A DNA stretch of 64,000 bases, from positions 53,368 through 117,367 of the forward strand of contig JAENZJ010000008.1 of the NCBI GenBank assembly GCA_016841325.1, read 5' to 3'. The notes under the pieces were generated by a model that saw only the letters and a list, made by a program, of their open reading frames with translations, was not told where the DNA came from and made no database searches. Source of the DNA: Thermincola carboxydiphila (lineage in GTDB: Bacteria > Bacillota > Thermincolia > Thermincolales > UBA2595). The translations under genes and the position numbers were made by a program. Positions 60,786 through 64,000 of the stretch are shown piece after piece. Positions within the stretch are counted from its first letter, which is position 1. Every line of letters starts with the position of its first letter.

Positions 60786-62114
60786 TTAGTATACTGCCAG
60801 GTATTCTTCCAACTCCCAGGGATGGACCTGTATCCTGAACTTATCCCACTCAATCATCTTGGCTTCAACAAACCTGTTATAGGCGTGGCTGCCAAGAGCA
60901 CATTTGAGGACCTCATCCTTTGACAGGTACTGAATTGCCTCATAAATACTTGATGGCAGGCTGTCAATACCGTCAGCCATTCTTTCCTCAGGAGTCATTT
61001 CATAAATGTTCTTATCTATCGGCGGCGGCGGCTGTATTTTGTTTTTAATTCCGTCAAGTCCCGCTTTCAGGGCAACTGCTGTCGCCAGATACGGATTGCA
61101 TGCCGGATCGGGATTTCTCAATTCGATCCTGGTACTGACCCCGCGCTTGGCAGGAATCCGGATCAGGGGACTTCTGTTCCGGGCTGACCAGGCTATATAT
61201 ACCGGCGCTTCATATCCGGGCACCAGGCGCTTGTATGAATTTACGGTAGGGTTGGTGATGGCAGCAATGGCCTTGGCATGTTTAATCAGGCCGCCAATAT
61301 AGTGCTTTGCCACATCACTTAGCTGGTCAGGAGTATTGGGGTCATAAAACGCGTTCTGTTCCCCGGAAAACAGTGACATATTCATGTGCATTCCTGAACC
61401 GGCGATCCCGAAAATCGGCTTCGGCATAAAGGTTGCATGAAGCCCGTGACGCTGGGCCACTGTGCGCACCACAAATTTAAAAGTCATAATCTTGTCTGCA
61501 ATATCAAGGGCATCATCATACTTAAAATCTATCTCATGCTGCCCCGGGGCCACCTCGTGATGGGATGCCTCAATTTCAAAGCCCAGTTCCTCAAGAGTCA
61601 TAACCATATCACGACGGGCATTTTCGCCAAGGTCTACCGGGGTGAGGTCAAAATAACCTGCTTTGTCATGAGTTATCGTGGTCGGTTTTCCCTCGGCATC
61701 GGTATGGAAGAGGAAAAACTCAGCCTCAGGACCAACATTCATACTGAAACCCATCTCTGCAGCCTCAGCAAGAGCCCTTTTCAGCGTATTTCGCGGGCAC
61801 CCCTCAAACGGAGTACCGTCATGGTTATACACATCACAGATCAGGCGGGCCACCGAGCCTTCCCTGGGCCGCCATGGGAAAACCGCAAATGTATTGGGGT
61901 CAGGTATCAGATACATATCAGACTCCTCTATCCTTACGAAACCTTCTATAGATGAGCCGTCAAACATCATTTCCCCGTCAAGAGCCTTTTCAAGCTGCTC
62001 GATTGTAATGGCTACATTCTTTAGAATCCCGAAAATATCTGTAAACTGCAACCTAATGAACTTAACATCAGCTTCCTTTGCCCTAAGTAAAACATCTTCT
62101 TTGGTTAACGTCAT
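60786..62114 (-). CDS. glnA: Glutamine synthetase type I
   Basis: 442 residues from ATG 62114 (AAAGGTG upstream; the frame extends to 62195). ATP-dependent synthesis of glutamine from glutamate and ammonia. [70 protein letters not shown] and the terminal EYLAVY are typical GSI-alpha features without the adenylylation Tyr loop of GSI-beta. Upstream is a leader with a two-part hairpin. Followed by the glutamate synthase genes, so the GS-GOGAT route is encoded together. Confidence 0.96.
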   Translation of the reverse strand: MTLTKEDVLLRAKEADVKFIRLQFTDIFGILKNVAITIEQLEKALDGEMMFDGSSIEGFVRIEESDMYLIPDPNTFAVFPWRPREGSVARLICDVYNHDGTPFEGCPRNTLKRALAEAAEMGFSMNVGPEAEFFLFHTDAEGKPTTITHDKAGYFDLTPVDLGENARRDMVMTLEELGFEIEASHHEVAPGQHEIDFKYDDALDIADKIMTFKFVVRTVAQRHGLHATFMPKPIFGIAGSGMHMNMSLFSGEQNAFYDPNTPDQLSDVAKHYIGGLIKHAKAIAAITNPTVNSYKRLVPGYEAPVYIAWSARNRSPLIRIPAKRGVSTRIELRNPDPACNPYLATAVALKAGLDGIKNKIQPPPPIDKNIYEMTPEERMADGIDSLPSSIYEAIQYLSKDEVLKCALGSHAYNRFVEAKMIEWDKFRIQVHPWELEEYLAVY

Positions 62115-62234
62115 TGTTAACACACCTTTCTGTATGAATATTAAAAGTATTACTGCGTGAGAGCAGCTCAAAAAACAGATTGTCCCTCCTTTCAAAAATC
62201 TTAAATAAAATTTGTCAATTAGTCAATAAATAAA

Positions 62235-62278
62235 GCGCTCACAAAAACAGGTTTATAGAACCTGATATTCGTGAGCGC
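62235..62278 (-). terminator. Two-part hairpin in the glnA leader
   Basis: Minus strand GCGCTCAC (62278-62271), internal loop, CAGGTT (62264-62259), 5-nt loop, AACCTG (62253-62248), internal loop TTTTT, GTGAGCGC (62242-62235), then TTTATTTATT. Two stems separated by an internal loop, about 120 nt before glnA. It resembles an attenuator. No T-box or known riboswitch was recognised. Confidence 0.6.
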
Positions 62279-62359
62279 CGTTGCTCAGTTTCCCTACATG
62301 ATACATCATTGTATCCGGGATATTAGATTTTATGCAGGCCGAGATCTTATCTGGTATTT

Positions 62360-62387
62360 ATTATATCATAAATCATATCAAATGCAA
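62360..62387 (-). promoter_or_regulatory. Possible glnA promoter
   Basis: Minus strand TTGCAT (62387-62382), 16-nt spacer, perfect TATAAT (62365-62360). The -35 element is weak. Confidence 0.5.
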
Positions 62388-62700
62388 TACTTATTTTATT
62401 GTTATCATTGTATACTTTCATCTGTCCCGGGCAATTATTGACAGTTGTTTGGTGAACCGTGTCCGGCACGATATCCATTATTTACTTGAAGGTATTTGTC
62501 CAAAAGCCTTGAATTTCATCATCAGGAAAGTTATCATAGAAGTCCGCACCGCTGCCATTGATTCCTGCCGGAGTTAAGAAGAGGTGCTTTTTTACTGCCT
62601 GGTTGTGATTGTGAATTTTTTCATTTTCCTTCACCGGTAAACCACTGTGCTATTGGTCCATTAAACTACTACTAATTCACAAATGAAAGGAGATTGATCA
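62388..62700. other. Gene-free stretch upstream of first CAP/SCP gene
   Basis: Mostly AT-rich. An open frame of about 80 codons crosses it (62332-62577) but has no Shine-Dalgarno site, family match or good composition. I see nothing else except the AAAGGAG site at 62685-62695 that serves the next gene. Confidence 0.6.
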
Positions 62701-63444
62701 ATGGGTATCAAAAAAATCTTATCTTTACTGGCAACTACCCTGTTACTGTCAGTCACTTTTGTATCTCCGGTTTTCGCAGCCCCTGTTGATATACCGGCTC
62801 CCAATGTACAGGCCATCTGGAACCATGTTCAGGACATGATCAACAGTCAGGAATCTGCTCCTTCTCCGGCTCCGCCGGAATCTGATACTCCGGTTGTTAC
62901 CTCTCCGGCACCGACACCTGCAAAAGACCCGGCACCGGAAAAAATACCTGAACCACAACCAAAAGCAGAGCCACAGCCGGCTCCTGAACCGGCACCAAAT
63001 CCTGCTCCGGCGCAGCGGCCGGTTCCGCAGCGGGAAACTCCTGCAGGAGAACAGTTCAGTCAATTTCAGTTAAGAGTAGTTGAACTGGTGAACATGGAAC
63101 GTCAGAAGGAAGGTCTGCATCCCCTGGTTGCTGACACCCTGCTGATGAAAGGCGCCAGCGCAAAATCACAGGATATGGTTGAAAATCAATACTTTAGCCA
63201 CAATTCACCCAAATACGGCTCTCCTTTTGACATGATGAGGACTTTCGGCATCAGCTACCGCAATGCAGGAGAAAATATTGCCTCAGGCCAGACATCTCCT
63301 GAAGCAGTAGTCCGTGCCTGGATGGAGAGTCCCGGACACAGGGCAAATATTATGAGTTCAAAATTCAATAAAATCGGTGTCGGCTACGCATATACAAGTG
63401 CCGGCAGCTATCACCACTTCTGGACCCAGTGGTTCACCAACTAA
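62701..63444 (+). CDS. Secreted CAP/SCP-domain protein with Pro-rich linker
   Basis: 247 residues. Signal peptide (KKILSLLATTLLLSVTFVSPVFA, cleavage after AFA-like site near residue 26), an 80-residue Pro/Ala/Glu linker of PAP, PEP and PQP repeats (about 50-110), then a CAP domain (YkwD-like): LRVVELVNMERQKEGLHPL, SHNSPKYGSPFDMM, NAGENIASGQTSPEAVVRAWMESPGHRANIM and GVGYAYTSAGSYHHFWTQWF. CAP proteins of spore formers occur at spores and walls with unclear activity. AAAGGAG precedes the ATG. A second copy starts 370 nt on. Confidence 0.94.
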   Translation: MGIKKILSLLATTLLLSVTFVSPVFAAPVDIPAPNVQAIWNHVQDMINSQESAPSPAPPESDTPVVTSPAPTPAKDPAPEKIPEPQPKAEPQPAPEPAPNPAPAQRPVPQRETPAGEQFSQFQLRVVELVNMERQKEGLHPLVADTLLMKGASAKSQDMVENQYFSHNSPKYGSPFDMMRTFGISYRNAGENIASGQTSPEAVVRAWMESPGHRANIMSSKFNKIGVGYAYTSAGSYHHFWTQWFTN

Positions 63445-63460
63445 AATAGTACCGGTTTGT

Positions 63461-63500
63461 GTAAGGAGCGCTCAGCAGGGTGCTCCTTACTTTATCTTAT
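63461..63500 (+). terminator. Terminator after first CAP/SCP gene
   Basis: GTAAGGAGC (63461-63469) pairs with GCTCCTTAC (63482-63490), followed by TTTATCTTAT. 17 nt after the gene. Confidence 0.88.
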
Positions 63501-63814
63501 GTCAACATGGTGTTTAGTGGTAATTTCTCCTTAAACCCTGGCAAATTTTACTTAAAGGGAATATCGATTGATGGTTGAATCATATAAAAAAGGCTTTTTA
63601 TGTTAACTCTACACTAGTTTGCTAATGGTTAATGCTTTTCACAGGCAGTAACCTTTTTCATAACCTGTTGCCCGGCCGCAGCTTCACCGCAGTCCGGCAA
63701 AACCCGTGAAGGAGGTGATATGTCAGGTTAACTGTGAACCATATTATTGTAATCCGCAGTACCCGCAAATGAACCAAAATTTTTCCGTGAATTTTTTAAT
63801 TTGAAAGGAGACAA
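63501..63814. other. Spacer before second CAP/SCP gene, with strong SD and tiny ORFs
   Basis: Includes a GC-rich stretch (63665-63700, GCCGG/CCGGC stem with CCGCAG repeats) and a near-perfect Shine-Dalgarno GAAGGAGGTGAT (63708-63719) followed by ATG-TCA-GGT-TAA. An overlapping 29-codon frame starts GTG at 63715 and stops right at the next gene's own ribosome site (63802-63804). No riboswitch class was recognised. Confidence 0.45.
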
Positions 63815-64000
63815 ATGATGAAGCTAAAGAGAATACTGTCCCTTCTGGTTGTAACCATGTTCCTGTCAGCTACCTTTGTGACACCTGCCCTGGCGGCTAC
63901 ATATAACTATTCCTCGTTTCAGTCGGTATGGAGTTTGATATATAAGATCAGGGCCTCACAGGCTCCGCAGCCGGCACCACAGCCCGCTCCGCAGCCTGCT
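63815..64000 (+). CDS. Secreted CAP/SCP-type protein, second copy (5' end only)
   Basis: ATG at 63815 or 63818 with AAAGGAG just upstream; the gene runs past the window end. The first about 62 residues: a signal peptide (KLKRILSLLVVTMFLSATFVTPALA) closely matching that of the neighbour, a short mature part (YNYSSFQSVWSLIYKIRAS) and the start of a PQPAPQPAP linker. The same layout as the first copy, so a CAP domain is expected beyond the window. Tandem duplication. Confidence 0.85.
   Translation, partial: MMKLKRILSLLVVTMFLSATFVTPALAATYNYSSFQSVWSLIYKIRASQAPQPAPQPAPQPA

Noticed and set aside
62115..62340. T-box or known riboswitch before glnA
   Set aside because: No T-box motif (AGGGUGGNACCGCG) or glnA RNA motif could be found; only a hairpin is supported.
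62332..62577. 81-codon open frame upstream of the CAP gene
   Set aside because: No ribosome site, no family resemblance, and it overlaps the glnA promoter.

Overview
The window looks like chromosome from an anaerobic, spore-forming Firmicute of the Clostridia, closest in style to Peptococcaceae/Desulfotomaculum-Pelotomaculum-type genomes. This is inference from gene content: the sporulation protein YyaC, BshC, Lgt, MazEF of the EndoA type, a selenocysteine formate dehydrogenase with NuoE/NuoF-like partners, rubrerythrin, a split 'archaeal-type' glutamate synthase, and Gram-positive style Shine-Dalgarno sites, terminators and riboswitches. No rRNA, tRNA, phage, transposase or CRISPR array was seen.

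Layout. 1-1330: groEL (5' part) and groES behind a perfect CIRCE operator. 1553-7730: a molybdenum-cofactor operon (59-aa protein, moeA, moeA-PBP fusion, moaA, moaC, MOSC, mogA) led by a Moco-type riboswitch with a terminator. 7830-18223: ybjQ, an amidase, PhoH/PIN, then selA-selD-bshC, an anchored protein, an HD-GYP sensor with a Cys-rich CW insert, and yyaC. 18508-24902: the formate dehydrogenase operon (NuoE-like, thioredoxin-like ferredoxin, NuoF-like, a truncated FdhA-like electron-transfer protein, and FdhA). Both fdhA and selD contain an in-frame UGA read as selenocysteine, so the raw reading frames appear broken or short. 25414-29299, divergent from the FDH operon: a five-gene module (DRTGG, RsbW-like ATPase, sensory-type [FeFe]-hydrogenase-like protein, DRTGG, PHP-HATPase fusion).

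29395-42160: fthC-sipS, a c-di-GMP-I riboswitch in front of a small membrane protein, ACT-paaK, lgt plus a radical SAM/PDZ protein, a DnaA-box cluster, the thiL-tsaE-tsaB-rimI-tsaD run, a Cys-rich micro-ORF next to a creatininase-family gene, rubrerythrin and an Rrf2 regulator. 42211-46300: two near-duplicate receiver proteins flank thiD-thiE-thiC, which sits behind a TPP riboswitch. 46458-52775: amidohydrolase, Nif3, Tex, DUF362 and peptidase C26 genes. 52946-55480: DUF1232, a sigma factor, a Cys-rich protein and mazEF. 55550-62390: a five-part glutamate synthase plus glnA. 62701-64000: two tandem secreted CAP/SCP proteins, the second cut by the window end.

How it fits together: Moco synthesis, Sec synthesis and insertion (selA, selD), and the Sec/Mo formate dehydrogenase they serve lie within 25 kb. 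The divergent hydrogenase-like/DRTGG/ATPase module is the best candidate for a poorly described regulatory system, probably a redox or H2 sensor acting on the FDH promoter region. Start codons were often moved downstream of the longest open frame to fit a Shine-Dalgarno site. No database search was run; family names come from motif recognition.
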